From Caldifarciminota bacterium (GTDB taxonomy: Bacteria; Hydrothermota; Tepidihabitantia; SM23-42): DNA of 38,389 bases. The first letter of the stretch is position 1. The number at the start of each line of letters is the position of its first letter. Below the pieces are notes generated by a model. That model ran no database searches, had not been told where the DNA came from, and saw only the letters and a list, made by a program, of their open reading frames with translations. The stretch covers positions 2,103,129 through 2,141,517 of the forward strand of contig CP070664.1 of assembly GCA_020355325.1 (NCBI GenBank). The letters run 5' to 3'. The translations under genes and the position numbers were made by a program. Positions 7,130 to 15,988 of this stretch are shown here, piece by piece.

Positions 7130-9505
7130 TTATCTCACGACGATTATTTTTTCTTCGGGTAGTATACCGCTATCGGATTTGAGGAAGTATACGCCACTAC
7201 TCAATTCTGATGTAGCTATCAAAACCTCACGTACACCACTGTTGAGCTTCATTGATTTCACGAGGCTTCCTCGAATATCATAGAAAGAGAGTGTACAATC
7301 ATGCACGAGTGGTGCGCCAAGATCAACCTTCATACTATTCACTGCTGGATTGGGACTAAAAACAACGTTAAGGGATGCATAACTTCGAGGTGGAGATTCA
7401 TCAACATTGAGTGTCTGAACAACAACACCACTATCGAGATTGGGCACGAAATTATCACTGTATTTTGTTGCCGTCACCCACACATAACCTTCATTCTGAA
7501 ATCTACTGTCAGCAAAAATAAATTGTGCCTGACCCGATCCGTTCGTGAACTGTCTTTCATAAACACTCGAATCCTGCATGATCGTCACGAGGGCATTCGC
7601 GACCGGTGAACTCATGTACTGTACTGTGACCGTAAAGGTATCGGCTTTACCATCGCCAAAAACAGCAATCGTATCTGAGGAGAAGTTGACGATGAGATTC
7701 TTCAATACATCGGTCCAGATTGGCATCTCGGGATCTCCGAAGAGTATGCTTTCGTAGACTGTCCATCTCCAGTAGGTATCCCAGCTCGCATGGGGTGCTA
7801 ACTGATCCTTGGATGCAGCAAAGACCTGACCGAGGTGGTAAGCATTCGTACTGAAGAGTTTTCTATAAAACCATACCGATAATTCACCCGATGGTCCCAA
7901 AGAATTCGGAATACTTGCGTAACCCCAGCCATATCGAGAATTCATCATTGTTGCTGTAGCGCACTGCTTATTACTGTTCACCATACGCTCTGCCATACAG
8001 TCATTATTGGACGCGCCTGATCCCTGATCGAGTGCGCCGCAATAACAACCGATACTGTTAGAGATGACCGCATCGGTGGAGTCATTTGTCTGCGTATTTG
8101 GGTCAGAGTAGTAGTAAAATGCGCTTACACCATAATTGTAATAAATTCCATATTGATTACCATGGCCCACCATGTGGCAGAGATTATAACCACTATTTAT
8201 TGAATCCCTGACTATATATCTGGACATCAAACCATAATCTTCATACAGCTTTGATTTTTGCCAACCGCTCGGTACTGCATACGCAATGGTATCATTTATT
8301 CCATTTCCATGATTTACAGGCCAAAGATTACCGACCGGGAGCAGCACTTTTTTGGTGAACGACAGGGCTGGACATTTTTCGTAGGTGATTATCTTGCTCA
8401 CGAAATTATTCACGTGGGCTGTATGCTTAACTGGTGCCCGACCAACATAGACATCGCTATACAGATTGACACCGTCACCCATCTCTCCGTATGTGCTATT
8501 ACTGTTGGCATCCCAGGTGCCATCGAGATCGGCATAGTAGAGGTCGCAGGGAATGGTGTCCTCGTCAGTATAATTACCCACGCCACTGGTCATACAGTAG
8601 ACGTCTCTCCGCGGAACATATTCTTCACTATGCTCCCAATCACCTTGACCTGCAAGGAGAAAGTAGACCGCACCAGAATCGGCTGCTGCATCAACGAAAT
8701 TTCTTATTTTCGTCGCATTATCTACACCACTGTAATTTGCATATATCCACGACGTCGTCACAATCTCAGTCGGCACCCCTCTTCTCATCTTCCACTCTTT
8801 CAGGGGTCGGAAGGCATCGACAAACGACGCATCGGTAATAATGACGTATTCACTCTGCCACAATCCTCTGGTCGATGTTGGGGCAAATGACTCTACTTGA
8901 TTCTTATTTTCGACAAGTGCCTTGACACGCTGTTCGGCAAGCTCTTTCTGGAGCTCACTTATGCACTTCATGGATGCTGCGCCATCCCGATAATGGATGC
9001 GGAATTTAAGGTACTGTGTGAGATAGAGACTTCGTGCTACAGGGTTGTAGCGCAATGGGGTTACCAATACCGAAACGATCTGATAACCAGACAGGTTGCC
9101 CTCATGTGCATATTGTACGACTGCTGCAGGATAGAGCATCTGCTGCGAGTAAATGTTCATATCAGGCCTGGTAAACTCGCCAGTGCTCGATGCTGAAATC
9201 GGTACAGGCTTTTGAGCTGGAAAAATAGTATAACTTCCCTGCAGCAAAACACCCTGCTCACGGATTACCTCAACGTGCTCAAAATTCGCGTGCGACGGAA
9301 TAACAAATGACAAAAAAGTTGCCGGTAGTGCCGGAAGGCCGGGCTCGGTAAGATGTCCAAAATTGTGGATAGATATATAATGATAATCATTGAGCATTTC
9401 TATTTTTATCGTACTCGCATCGATATATATTTCATGTTCGATAATACCAGCATGGATAATCAGTGGGAAGAGTAAACATATCCCCATGATAAACCGTTTC
9501 ATCAT
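7130..9505 (-). CDS. Gingipain-like C25 cysteine peptidase with T9SS-type C-terminal sorting domain
   Basis: A 791-aa secreted protease. Signal peptide MMKRFIMGICLLFPLIIHA and a propeptide-like region (~20-215) precede the C25 catalytic domain (~220-600). The catalytic pair is visible as HMVGHGN (H444/H448; H448 fits the family HG motif) and SIGCYCG (C487, C489). An Ig-like domain follows (~600-700), and the last ~80 residues have the por-secretion look: 'FSPNPAVNSMKVDL', 'SFYDIRGSLVKS', 'ELSSGVYFLKSDSG', 'EKIIVV'. Known gingipains are exported by the type IX system and attached to the cell surface; that applies here only if T9SS genes exist elsewhere. The start codon overlaps the stop of a 51-codon ORF (TGATG), with AGGAGG 5-10 bp upstream inside it. 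Confidence 0.88.
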   Translation of the reverse strand: MMKRFIMGICLLFPLIIHAGIIEHEIYIDASTIKIEMLNDYHYISIHNFGHLTEPGLPALPATFLSFVIPSHANFEHVEVIREQGVLLQGSYTIFPAQKPVPISASSTGEFTRPDMNIYSQQMLYPAAVVQYAHEGNLSGYQIVSVLVTPLRYNPVARSLYLTQYLKFRIHYRDGAASMKCISELQKELAEQRVKALVENKNQVESFAPTSTRGLWQSEYVIITDASFVDAFRPLKEWKMRRGVPTEIVTTSWIYANYSGVDNATKIRNFVDAAADSGAVYFLLAGQGDWEHSEEYVPRRDVYCMTSGVGNYTDEDTIPCDLYYADLDGTWDANSNSTYGEMGDGVNLYSDVYVGRAPVKHTAHVNNFVSKIITYEKCPALSFTKKVLLPVGNLWPVNHGNGINDTIAYAVPSGWQKSKLYEDYGLMSRYIVRDSINSGYNLCHMVGHGNQYGIYYNYGVSAFYYYSDPNTQTNDSTDAVISNSIGCYCGALDQGSGASNNDCMAERMVNSNKQCATATMMNSRYGWGYASIPNSLGPSGELSVWFYRKLFSTNAYHLGQVFAASKDQLAPHASWDTYWRWTVYESILFGDPEMPIWTDVLKNLIVNFSSDTIAVFGDGKADTFTVTVQYMSSPVANALVTIMQDSSVYERQFTNGSGQAQFIFADSRFQNEGYVWVTATKYSDNFVPNLDSGVVVQTLNVDESPPRSYASLNVVFSPNPAVNSMKVDLGAPLVHDCTLSFYDIRGSLVKSMKLNSGVREVLIATSELSSGVYFLKSDSGILPEEKIIVVR

Positions 9506-9660
9506 CAGTGCCTCCTTTCCAAAATCGAAATGCAGATTTTGCAGAGAAGATCATGACGGTTTAAAGAACCCATAAAAGGCCTTTTGAGTAGTCCAAGCAT
9601 ATTAAAGAACCTTATAAATCGTTCAATAAGCCTTAAGTCTAATAAAAAAGCCTGAATCAT
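9505..9660 (-). CDS. 51-codon upstream ORF translationally coupled to the C25 peptidase
   Basis: An open frame of 51 codons starts at ATG 9660, right after a textbook ribosome-binding site (AAGGAGGTGATTT, 9673-9661), and ends in TGA at 9507-9505, sharing the A with the peptidase ATG. The product starts MIQAFLLDLRLIERFIRFFN and is hydrophobic and Arg-rich, with 'MLGLLKRPFMGSLNRHDLL' in the middle. It has no clean signal peptide or recognised domain. The promoter lies only 25 bp upstream, so this ORF is the first thing translated on the peptidase mRNA. It may be a true small protein, or a leader peptide that sets peptidase translation. Codon-level conservation is untested. Confidence 0.55.
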   Translation of the reverse strand: MIQAFLLDLRLIERFIRFFNMLGLLKRPFMGSLNRHDLLCKICISILERRH

Positions 9661-9684
9661 AAATCACCTCCTTAATCTTCAGTA

Positions 9685-9712
9685 ATTATATACAATTACT
9701 CGAGTTTGTCAA
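9685..9712 (-). promoter_or_regulatory. Consensus promoter of the small ORF/C25 peptidase transcript
   Basis: Exact TTGACA (9712-9707), 16-bp spacer and exact TATAAT (9690-9685) on the minus strand. It is followed 12 bp later by a full-length Shine-Dalgarno complement and the ATG at 9660. Confidence 0.88.
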
Positions 9713-9800
9713 GACCTAAGTCTCGTATGAGCAATATACTTATTTTTACCCCCATTCATCTTCACTTCAGACGCAACCTTCAGTCAAATAGCCGACCATG

Positions 9801-9866
9801 ATCTATCTATGTCTACTGTCTACTAACTACTTCCTACTTACTACTATCTACTTCCTCTTATCTTAT
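9801..9866. repeat. CTAC/GTAG low-complexity tract at the end of ahcY
   Basis: About 65 bp built from irregular repeats of CTAC, CTACT and TTCCTA on the plus strand (GTAG and AGTAG on the minus strand). It starts in the intergenic space and touches the ahcY stop codon at 9863. There is no hairpin or coding frame, and no function can be assigned. Confidence 0.55.
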
Positions 9867-11107
9867 GTTCCCATCTTCCAAGAAGATAAATAGCGTTTCT
9901 GTTCTTGAGTCAGCCTGTCAATCTTGATGCCCATCGAGTTTAGCTTTAATCGCGCGATTTGATGGTCGATCTTTAAGGGCAGACAATAGACTCGATTTTT
10001 TAGTTTCGCGCTCTTGTTAAAGAGGTATTCCGCGGCTAAGGCCTGATTGGCAAACGACATATCCATTACCATTGCAGGATGACCTTCAGCCGCAGCGAGA
10101 TTGACTAATCTTCCTTCAGCCAACAGATAAACCTTCTTACCGTTGCGTAACTGATGCTCTTCGCATGAATTTCTGAGTAATCGCTTCCTCTTCGTGATTT
10201 TTTTCAGACCAGGTTTATCGATCTCAACATCAAAGTGGCCAGAATTAGCAATAATCGCGCCGTCTTTCATTGCTTGCATATGTTCTTTTCTTATCACATT
10301 AATGTCACCCGTGACCGTTATGAAGACATCACCGACTCGTGCCGCTGCAGCCATCGGTAAAACTCTAAACCCATCCATCTGCGCCTCGAGCGCCTTAACC
10401 GGGTCAACTTCGGTCACGATAACATGCGCGCCCATCCCTTTTGCCCTCGTTGCGAGGCCTCGACCACACCACCCATAACCTGCGACTACAAAATGACAAC
10501 CACTAATAAGAATATTCGTTGCCCGTAGAACCCCATCAATGGTTGATTGACCCGTACCATAACGGTTGTCGAAGAGATGTTTTGTCAAGGAGTCATTAAC
10601 CGCTACGATAGGAAATTGAAGGACGTTATCGCACTCCATCTGCTTGAGTCTCACCACGCCGGTTGTCGTCTCCTCGGTTCCACCAATCACACCTTTTATT
10701 TTCTTTTTGTGTATTGTTGAAATGAGGTCGGCACCATCATCAATGACAATCTCTGGTCTCTGCTTGATAACCTGATACATATTGTGGTAATACTCCTTGC
10801 GTGATTCGCCGTGTCGCGCAAACACGCTTATACCACGAGCCACGAGGGCTGCAGCAACGTCGTCCTGCGTTGACAGAGGATTTGAAGCAGTCAGAAAAAC
10901 GCGAGCACCACCAATTTTTAATGTTCTTACTAAGTTTGCCGTTTCAGTGGTCACATGAAGACAACAGCCAATGCTTCGATTCTTTAACGGCTTTTCTGTC
11001 TTAAACCGGCGACGTATCAACTGCAAAACAGGCATTTTTGAGTCTGCCCAATCTATTCTTTTATTACCCTCGGTTGCGAGTTTTATATTCTTAATATTAT
11101 AGTTCAT
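9863..11107 (-). CDS. ahcY: Adenosylhomocysteinase
   Basis: A 414-aa protein of usual length for short bacterial/archaeal forms. It hydrolyses S-adenosylhomocysteine to adenosine and homocysteine, relieving product inhibition of methyltransferases. Visible features: 'HVTTETANLVRTLKIGG' near residue 51, 'DDGADL' (~115), 'EETTTGV', 'NDSLTKHLFDNRYGTGQS' (catalytic Lys/Asp/Asn region), NAD-binding 'VAGYGWCGRGLATRAKGMGAHV', and 'NSGHFDVEID'. The start at 11107 has AGGAGGAAG 5 bp upstream. It lies 96 bp downstream of metK on the same strand with no terminator or promoter that I can see between them, so they probably form one SAM-cycle operon. Confidence 0.95.
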   Translation of the reverse strand: MNYNIKNIKLATEGNKRIDWADSKMPVLQLIRRRFKTEKPLKNRSIGCCLHVTTETANLVRTLKIGGARVFLTASNPLSTQDDVAAALVARGISVFARHGESRKEYYHNMYQVIKQRPEIVIDDGADLISTIHKKKIKGVIGGTEETTTGVVRLKQMECDNVLQFPIVAVNDSLTKHLFDNRYGTGQSTIDGVLRATNILISGCHFVVAGYGWCGRGLATRAKGMGAHVIVTEVDPVKALEAQMDGFRVLPMAAAARVGDVFITVTGDINVIRKEHMQAMKDGAIIANSGHFDVEIDKPGLKKITKRKRLLRNSCEEHQLRNGKKVYLLAEGRLVNLAAAEGHPAMVMDMSFANQALAAEYLFNKSAKLKNRVYCLPLKIDHQIARLKLNSMGIKIDRLTQEQKRYLSSWKMGT

Positions 11108-11203
11108 ACTCTTCCTCCTTAATGTGCACTCCTTCTAAATGCTGTTGCGATGGAATGTAGTTTTTTCAAATGTATAGAACCTACCAGTAATGTCTTTAAA
11201 AAA

Positions 11204-12343
11204 CTATTTCGCCTCGCGTTTTATCGCATCAGCCATATCACAGACTTCCCAGGTGAAGCCCTCTTCTTCGCGGCCAAAGTGACCATAACAGGCGGTGCGT
11301 TTGTATATTGGCCTCCGTAAATTCAATTTGTCGATGATACCTTGTGGTGTAAAATCGAAGAGTTTTTTCAATATGGCGATGATTTTTTCGTCTTTAACCT
11401 TGGATGTTCCGAATGTATCGACCGTAATTGACGTGGGTTCTGCAATACCGATGGCATATGAAAGCGAAACCTCGACTTTCTTACAAATCCCCGAAGCAAC
11501 GAGATTCTTTGCGCAGTACCGTGCCATGTATGATGCAGAACGGTCAACCTTTGTTGGGTCTTTTCCAGAGAAACATCCGCCACCATGGTGGCCAACACCT
11601 CCATACGTATCAACCATGATCTTGCGCCCAGTGACACCGGTATCTCCCTGTGGACCACCAATGACAAAACGTCCTGTCGGATTTATAAGAAGCTTTGTAT
11701 GGTCATCTATCAAATGCTCTGGAATGATTTCGTCGATGACCAATTTTTTTAATTCGCTATGAATTTTCTCACTGCCCATATGAGGATGGTGTTGTGCTGA
11801 TAAGATTACTGTATCGATGCGCACAGGTTTTTCGTTCTCATACTCCATAGTGATCTGTGACTTACCATCCGGATGTAAATAGTTGACGATATTCGTCCTT
11901 CGAATTTCGGCAAGCCGACGCACGAGCTTATGGGCAAGCATGATTGGGAGGGGCATAAGTTCTGGTGTCTCGGTCGTCGCGTAGCCATACATCATACCCT
12001 GGTCACCCGCACCACCAATATTCACGCCCAAAGCAATGTCATTCGATTGTTCTTGAATCGCCGAAATCACTGCGCACGTCTGGGCGTCAATGCCCATGTC
12101 TGCATCTGTATAGCCGACGTCATACAGGAGAGCTCTCACGATGTCCGGAATCTCAACATAACAATCAGTCGATATTTCACCAGCGATAAAAATCATACCT
12201 CTGGTCGCTAAGGTCTCGCACGCAACACGTCCAAATGGGTCTTTTTCTAAAATCGCATCTAAAATCGCGTCCGATACCTGATCACAAATCTTATCAGGAT
12301 GTCCTTCTGTAACTGACTCTGAAGTTATAAAATAGCGTGCCAT
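11204..12343 (-). CDS. metK: S-adenosylmethionine synthetase
   Basis: A 379-aa protein close to the usual 380-400. It makes S-adenosylmethionine from methionine and ATP. N-terminal '[24 protein letters not shown]' includes the ATP-binding His and Asp. '[12 protein letters not shown]' is the ATP hexapeptide region, and '[23 protein letters not shown]' is the second signature, with the Lys and Asp ligands of ATP and Mg. Start at 12343 has AAGGAGG just upstream. The promoter lies in the 121-bp divergent region shared with the TonB-dependent receptor. It is presumably cotranscribed with ahcY. Confidence 0.97.
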   Translation of the reverse strand: MARYFITSESVTEGHPDKICDQVSDAILDAILEKDPFGRVACETLATRGMIFIAGEISTDCYVEIPDIVRALLYDVGYTDADMGIDAQTCAVISAIQEQSNDIALGVNIGGAGDQGMMYGYATTETPELMPLPIMLAHKLVRRLAEIRRTNIVNYLHPDGKSQITMEYENEKPVRIDTVILSAQHHPHMGSEKIHSELKKLVIDEIIPEHLIDDHTKLLINPTGRFVIGGPQGDTGVTGRKIMVDTYGGVGHHGGGCFSGKDPTKVDRSASYMARYCAKNLVASGICKKVEVSLSYAIGIAEPTSITVDTFGTSKVKDEKIIAILKKLFDFTPQGIIDKLNLRRPIYKRTACYGHFGREEEGFTWEVCDMADAIKREAK

Positions 12344-12360
12344 TTTCCTCCTTTTCGAAA

Positions 12361-12388
12361 ATTATATGGAGATTTTTTCAAAAATCAA
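12361..12388 (-). promoter_or_regulatory. Promoter of metK-ahcY
   Basis: TTGATT (12388-12383), 16-bp spacer and exact TATAAT (12366-12361) on the minus strand, 17 bp before the start codon, leaving just room for the Shine-Dalgarno sequence. No SAM riboswitch fits in such a short leader. Confidence 0.75.
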
Positions 12389-12419
12389 GGTTTAAATAGA
12401 GAGAGAACAAACAGTAACC

Positions 12420-12448
12420 TTGACATCTCTTATGATTTTGGTTATCAT
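12420..12448 (+). promoter_or_regulatory. Promoter of the TonB-dependent receptor
   Basis: TTGACA (12420-12425), 17-bp spacer and TATCAT (12443-12448), 16 bp before GTG 12465 with AAGGAG (12453-12458) in between. It diverges from the metK promoter. Confidence 0.7.
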
Positions 12449-12464
12449 TAATAAGGAGTAGACC

Positions 12465-15017
12465 GTGATTTATCTTTTGTATGTATTCTTTATTTTCAAT
12501 GGTATCAGTGGTAAAATTCAAGGAACTGTACGGGATGATCATACAGGGGAACCGATATCGTATGCTGATGTTATACTACTCGACACCGACATCGGTGCTG
12601 CCACTGATGATGATGGTAATTTTTTCATTCTCAATGTATCTCCTGGTATCTATACAGTTGAGGTTTCATATATCGGGTATCAGACAAAACATATTGACCA
12701 GGTAGTCGTTGAGATTAATCAGACCACACGGCTCAGCATCACACTGAGAGAGGCACCCATCGAAATTTCACCGATTACGGTGACGGGTATTATGCCCACG
12801 ATAAAAAAAGATATGGTTGGCGCAACGTATATTGTCAGAAAAAGTGAACTCGCTCATCTGCCCATAGACTACACGATGGGTTTGGTCGCGTTTCAGCCAG
12901 GAGTGGCACATTCGGATACCGCTATACATGTCCGTGGAGGCCGAGCAACCGAAGTTCAATATATGATTGATAATTTTACGATTATCGACCCACAAACCGG
13001 TGACTTGGCAATTAGTGTATCGAGGGGCATTGTCGACGAGGTGATATTTTTGCCGGGTGGATTTGATGCAGAGTATGGCCGGGCAATGTCCGGCGTCATC
13101 AATTTAATAACATCCTTTCCCACTGACAAGCTTCGCACAACGGCTTACGCAAAAACAGAAAAGATTATGCCCCTCTACTATGATTTTGGGTATGAAAATT
13201 ACCGGTCATCGATTCACCTACCGATTTCCAAGAGATTGAAGGGTTTTCTTTCACTCGATCTCATGCGTACAGAAGACTGGGACCCACGACTCTTCAAGTT
13301 GCCACACAAACGGCGAGATGATTATTCACTGTATGGAAAGTGGCTCTTCGCACCGTCAGGGAAATTCACCGTAGCATTGAGCGGTGCTCGATCACGAACA
13401 CAGTTCGACCGTTATAATACAGCGTGGAAATTCAATCTTGATCACTATCGTTCTGATATGCGGGTAGGCGATCTCGAGGCCCTGAGTATCAGTTATCTCC
13501 CAAATACTCGGTACCTTTTCAATGTATCCTTGAGCAGACTATCCTCACAGAGAGTCTATGGTGTGAGGCAAGACGAAAGCTACGGGCCTTTTGACAATTT
13601 CTCTTTTCAAGACTACACGACACTGGAATGGCCCGACATGAGTATCGATAATCCATTTGGTATCTATTACCCGATATTTTATTCTGTCGGTGACTATCCC
13701 GAGTATCAGGATAAATCTTCGCTCGTCTTAAAGGCGAATGTCAGTACAGATCTTCAAATTCACAGGTATCATGAATTGAAGGCAGGTTTTGAATACACAC
13801 GCATGAAATTTGATAATTTCACGTACTTTGTGAGTGACCCGCAGCATCAACTCATGGATGAGTATCACTATGCACCGACAGAATATTATTGGTATATTCA
13901 AAATAACATTGACTATGAAGGACTTTATGCAAAGATTGGTTGCCGATATGACTACTTCTCCTCTGATGTCGAAGGTATTGAACCAAAATCAATCATTTCG
14001 CCACGCGTTGGATTCTCGTTTATGGTCACCGAAAAATTTCTCTTCAGGGCAAATATCGGAAGGTATGCACAGCCGCCACTCTATGACCAAATGTATTCAT
14101 ACTATAATCTCTTGCCATTCCCTTCCTATATCACTGAAGAGGGATTCTTGCCACTCGTCGGTAATCCTAATCTCGGGCCAGAGAAAACCATTAGTTTTGA
14201 GATTGGTCTTCAAGGAGAGGTACGTGAAAATCTTCTTGCCACGCTTAATTTATTTTACAAGGACGTAGCCGACCTTATCGGTACGCGATTAGTTCCGTGG
14301 ACACCCCACAACTATGTCGAATACAGAAATGTGGAATATGCAAATGTAAAAGGCGTTGAGGCGATTCTGGAGTTTGCGACTTCAGTCTTTGCTGGGAAAG
14401 TTTCGTATACGCTCTCATGGGCGCGAGGCACGAGTTCCTATGCCGAAGATATCTACTTCTGGTACTTCGTGCAAGACCCCGAAGACACGACACCACCGCC
14501 CGCAACCGAGTATTGGCTCGATTTTGACCAACGTCATAGGATTTTCGTACAGGGAATAATCACACTTCCTTTACAAACACAGATGTACCTCTTCGGCTAT
14601 TTCGGTGAAGGCTTTCCCTACACGCCACCTGGCCCTGAAGGAAAGTATGAGGAGCGAAATGTTGAGCGACTTCCATTTCAGAAGCAGATTGATGCTGTTA
14701 TCTCAAAGTCATTGAAGCTCGGTAGATTTTCTTTCACTATTAGCGCAGAAATTCTAAATCTCCTCGATCACCGCTACGAGATCGCCCCTCATTTTCCAGC
14801 TACGCCATACGAGAACATCGATCCTGGAGATTTTACAACGTATATTTCTCTACACAGCAATTATTACAGTCCAGGTTCTGATTTAAATCATGACGGACTG
14901 ATTACTCCCTATGAAAGATATACATCATTTTTAGCACTCATCACTGCGAGTGATGATTGGATCAGTGCCTATACGGCGCCGCGACGGGCACGCATCGGCG
15001 TCACGATAAATTTCTAG
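12465..15017 (+). CDS. TonB-dependent receptor with N-terminal carboxypeptidase-regulatory-like domain
   Basis: An 850-aa outer-membrane protein. Signal peptide MIYLLYVFFIFNGISG leads into a CarboxypepD_reg-like beta-sandwich (~17-105, 'IQGTVRDDHTGEPISYADV', 'SPGIYTVEVSYIGYQT'). The plug domain (~110-220) contains 'IHVRGGRATEVQYMIDN' and 'GGFDAEYGRAMSGVINL'. The remainder is a 22-strand-type barrel ending 'RRARIGVTINF', with the terminal Phe of a beta-signal. This architecture is common for Bacteroidetes-type receptors; the ligand is unknown and no SusD partner is adjacent. The start is GTG with a good Shine-Dalgarno sequence. The next gene begins 3 nt after the stop, so receptor and ARPP-1 protein share a transcript. 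Confidence 0.88.
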   Translation: MIYLLYVFFIFNGISGKIQGTVRDDHTGEPISYADVILLDTDIGAATDDDGNFFILNVSPGIYTVEVSYIGYQTKHIDQVVVEINQTTRLSITLREAPIEISPITVTGIMPTIKKDMVGATYIVRKSELAHLPIDYTMGLVAFQPGVAHSDTAIHVRGGRATEVQYMIDNFTIIDPQTGDLAISVSRGIVDEVIFLPGGFDAEYGRAMSGVINLITSFPTDKLRTTAYAKTEKIMPLYYDFGYENYRSSIHLPISKRLKGFLSLDLMRTEDWDPRLFKLPHKRRDDYSLYGKWLFAPSGKFTVALSGARSRTQFDRYNTAWKFNLDHYRSDMRVGDLEALSISYLPNTRYLFNVSLSRLSSQRVYGVRQDESYGPFDNFSFQDYTTLEWPDMSIDNPFGIYYPIFYSVGDYPEYQDKSSLVLKANVSTDLQIHRYHELKAGFEYTRMKFDNFTYFVSDPQHQLMDEYHYAPTEYYWYIQNNIDYEGLYAKIGCRYDYFSSDVEGIEPKSIISPRVGFSFMVTEKFLFRANIGRYAQPPLYDQMYSYYNLLPFPSYITEEGFLPLVGNPNLGPEKTISFEIGLQGEVRENLLATLNLFYKDVADLIGTRLVPWTPHNYVEYRNVEYANVKGVEAILEFATSVFAGKVSYTLSWARGTSSYAEDIYFWYFVQDPEDTTPPPATEYWLDFDQRHRIFVQGIITLPLQTQMYLFGYFGEGFPYTPPGPEGKYEERNVERLPFQKQIDAVISKSLKLGRFSFTISAEILNLLDHRYEIAPHFPATPYENIDPGDFTTYISLHSNYYSPGSDLNHDGLITPYERYTSFLALITASDDWISAYTAPRRARIGVTINF

Positions 15018-15020
15018 CCA

Positions 15021-15899
15021 ATGAAACAGTATCATCTTTCAGAACCTTTTTTCTTAAGAAATCTGGTTACTTTTCCAATTCACGTCGGTGATGGTCCGTC
15101 TCATGAAAACAACATGTCTCAGTTTAATTTCCTTACATTAGATGAAGTTTTACGTCAAGGACAGGCAGATGTTCGGGAACTCGATATCCCTGATATGACT
15201 GAGATCGTGTTCGACAATAGAGGAAATGAACCAGTCGTCCTGCTGAATGGTGAAGAGATTACAGGTTCACTCCAAAATCGCATCATCGCTCGTTCGCATG
15301 TTGTGGCTGCACGGTCAACCACATCGATCCCTGTCGTCTGTGTCGAGGAAGGCCGTTGGGACGAGATTGGGGGATTTCAGACTGGTTATTGCTCGTATCC
15401 GCGCATTCGTTCAATTTTGGCGCAGAGTCTGCACAAAAAGATAGACACCCAGAAAACTGTCTGGGATGAAATAAGTCGAAAATTAACAGCGACAAAAACA
15501 CTATCAAAAACTTCATCCATGCACGAGATTTATGACAACCTCCATGAGGAACTCGAGCGCTATGTCGAAGGATTCGGCAGTTTCAATCATAACACCGTCG
15601 GCTTTATCGGCTGTGCTGGTAACCAGATACTCGGTTGTGATTTATTTTCGAATGCAACCATATATCAGAAATTTGAACACAAATTAATCAGGAGTTACGC
15701 CCTCGACGCGGTCGAATATCAGAGGGCAAAAAAAGGTCTCCCCGATGCAGAGCAATTTTTTACACATATTCTGAGTACGATGGAGAGCAAAAAATTTAAA
15801 AAATCGAGTAAGACAATACCAATGAAGGGCGACGGATTTATCGGACATACACTTATGTACCGTAACCGTCTCGTACATTTATCGGCCTTCCCAGCATGA
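15021..15899 (+). CDS. ARPP-1 family protein
   Basis: A 292-aa soluble protein that matches, from memory, the ARPP-1 family (named for association with ADP-ribosylglycohydrolase and rhodanese-phosphatase genes). Diagnostic segments are 'NFLTLDEVLRQG', 'VLLNGEEITGSLQNRI', 'SIPVVCVEEGRW', 'VWDEISRKL' and 'LIRSYALDAVEY' near the C-terminus. The biochemical function is not established; a link to nucleotide/ADP-ribose metabolism or conflict systems has been proposed from gene neighbourhoods. Here it lies 3 nt after the TonB receptor and 89 nt before the kinase-helicase fusion, with no ADP-ribosylglycohydrolase in view. The full family length appears present. Confidence 0.75.
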   Translation: MKQYHLSEPFFLRNLVTFPIHVGDGPSHENNMSQFNFLTLDEVLRQGQADVRELDIPDMTEIVFDNRGNEPVVLLNGEEITGSLQNRIIARSHVVAARSTTSIPVVCVEEGRWDEIGGFQTGYCSYPRIRSILAQSLHKKIDTQKTVWDEISRKLTATKTLSKTSSMHEIYDNLHEELERYVEGFGSFNHNTVGFIGCAGNQILGCDLFSNATIYQKFEHKLIRSYALDAVEYQRAKKGLPDAEQFFTHILSTMESKKFKKSSKTIPMKGDGFIGHTLMYRNRLVHLSAFPA

Positions 15900-15988
15900 A
15901 ACAGGGGTTATCATGGATGAGCATTAAACATTTCCCCCTGATTTCCCTTGATAAACCTTGATTAGCCGTATAAATTAAGTTTCTATCT

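Noticed and set aside
8258..8890. Long plus-strand ORF (210 codons) antisense to the C25 peptidase
   Set aside because: The peptidase on the other strand has catalytic motifs, promoter and terminator; the plus-strand product has no recognisable features.
15900..15988. Weak hairpin CAGGGG...CCCCTG between the ARPP-1 gene and the kinase-helicase as a terminator
   Set aside because: Only a ~6-bp stem with a ~30-nt loop and no T-run; not strong enough to call.
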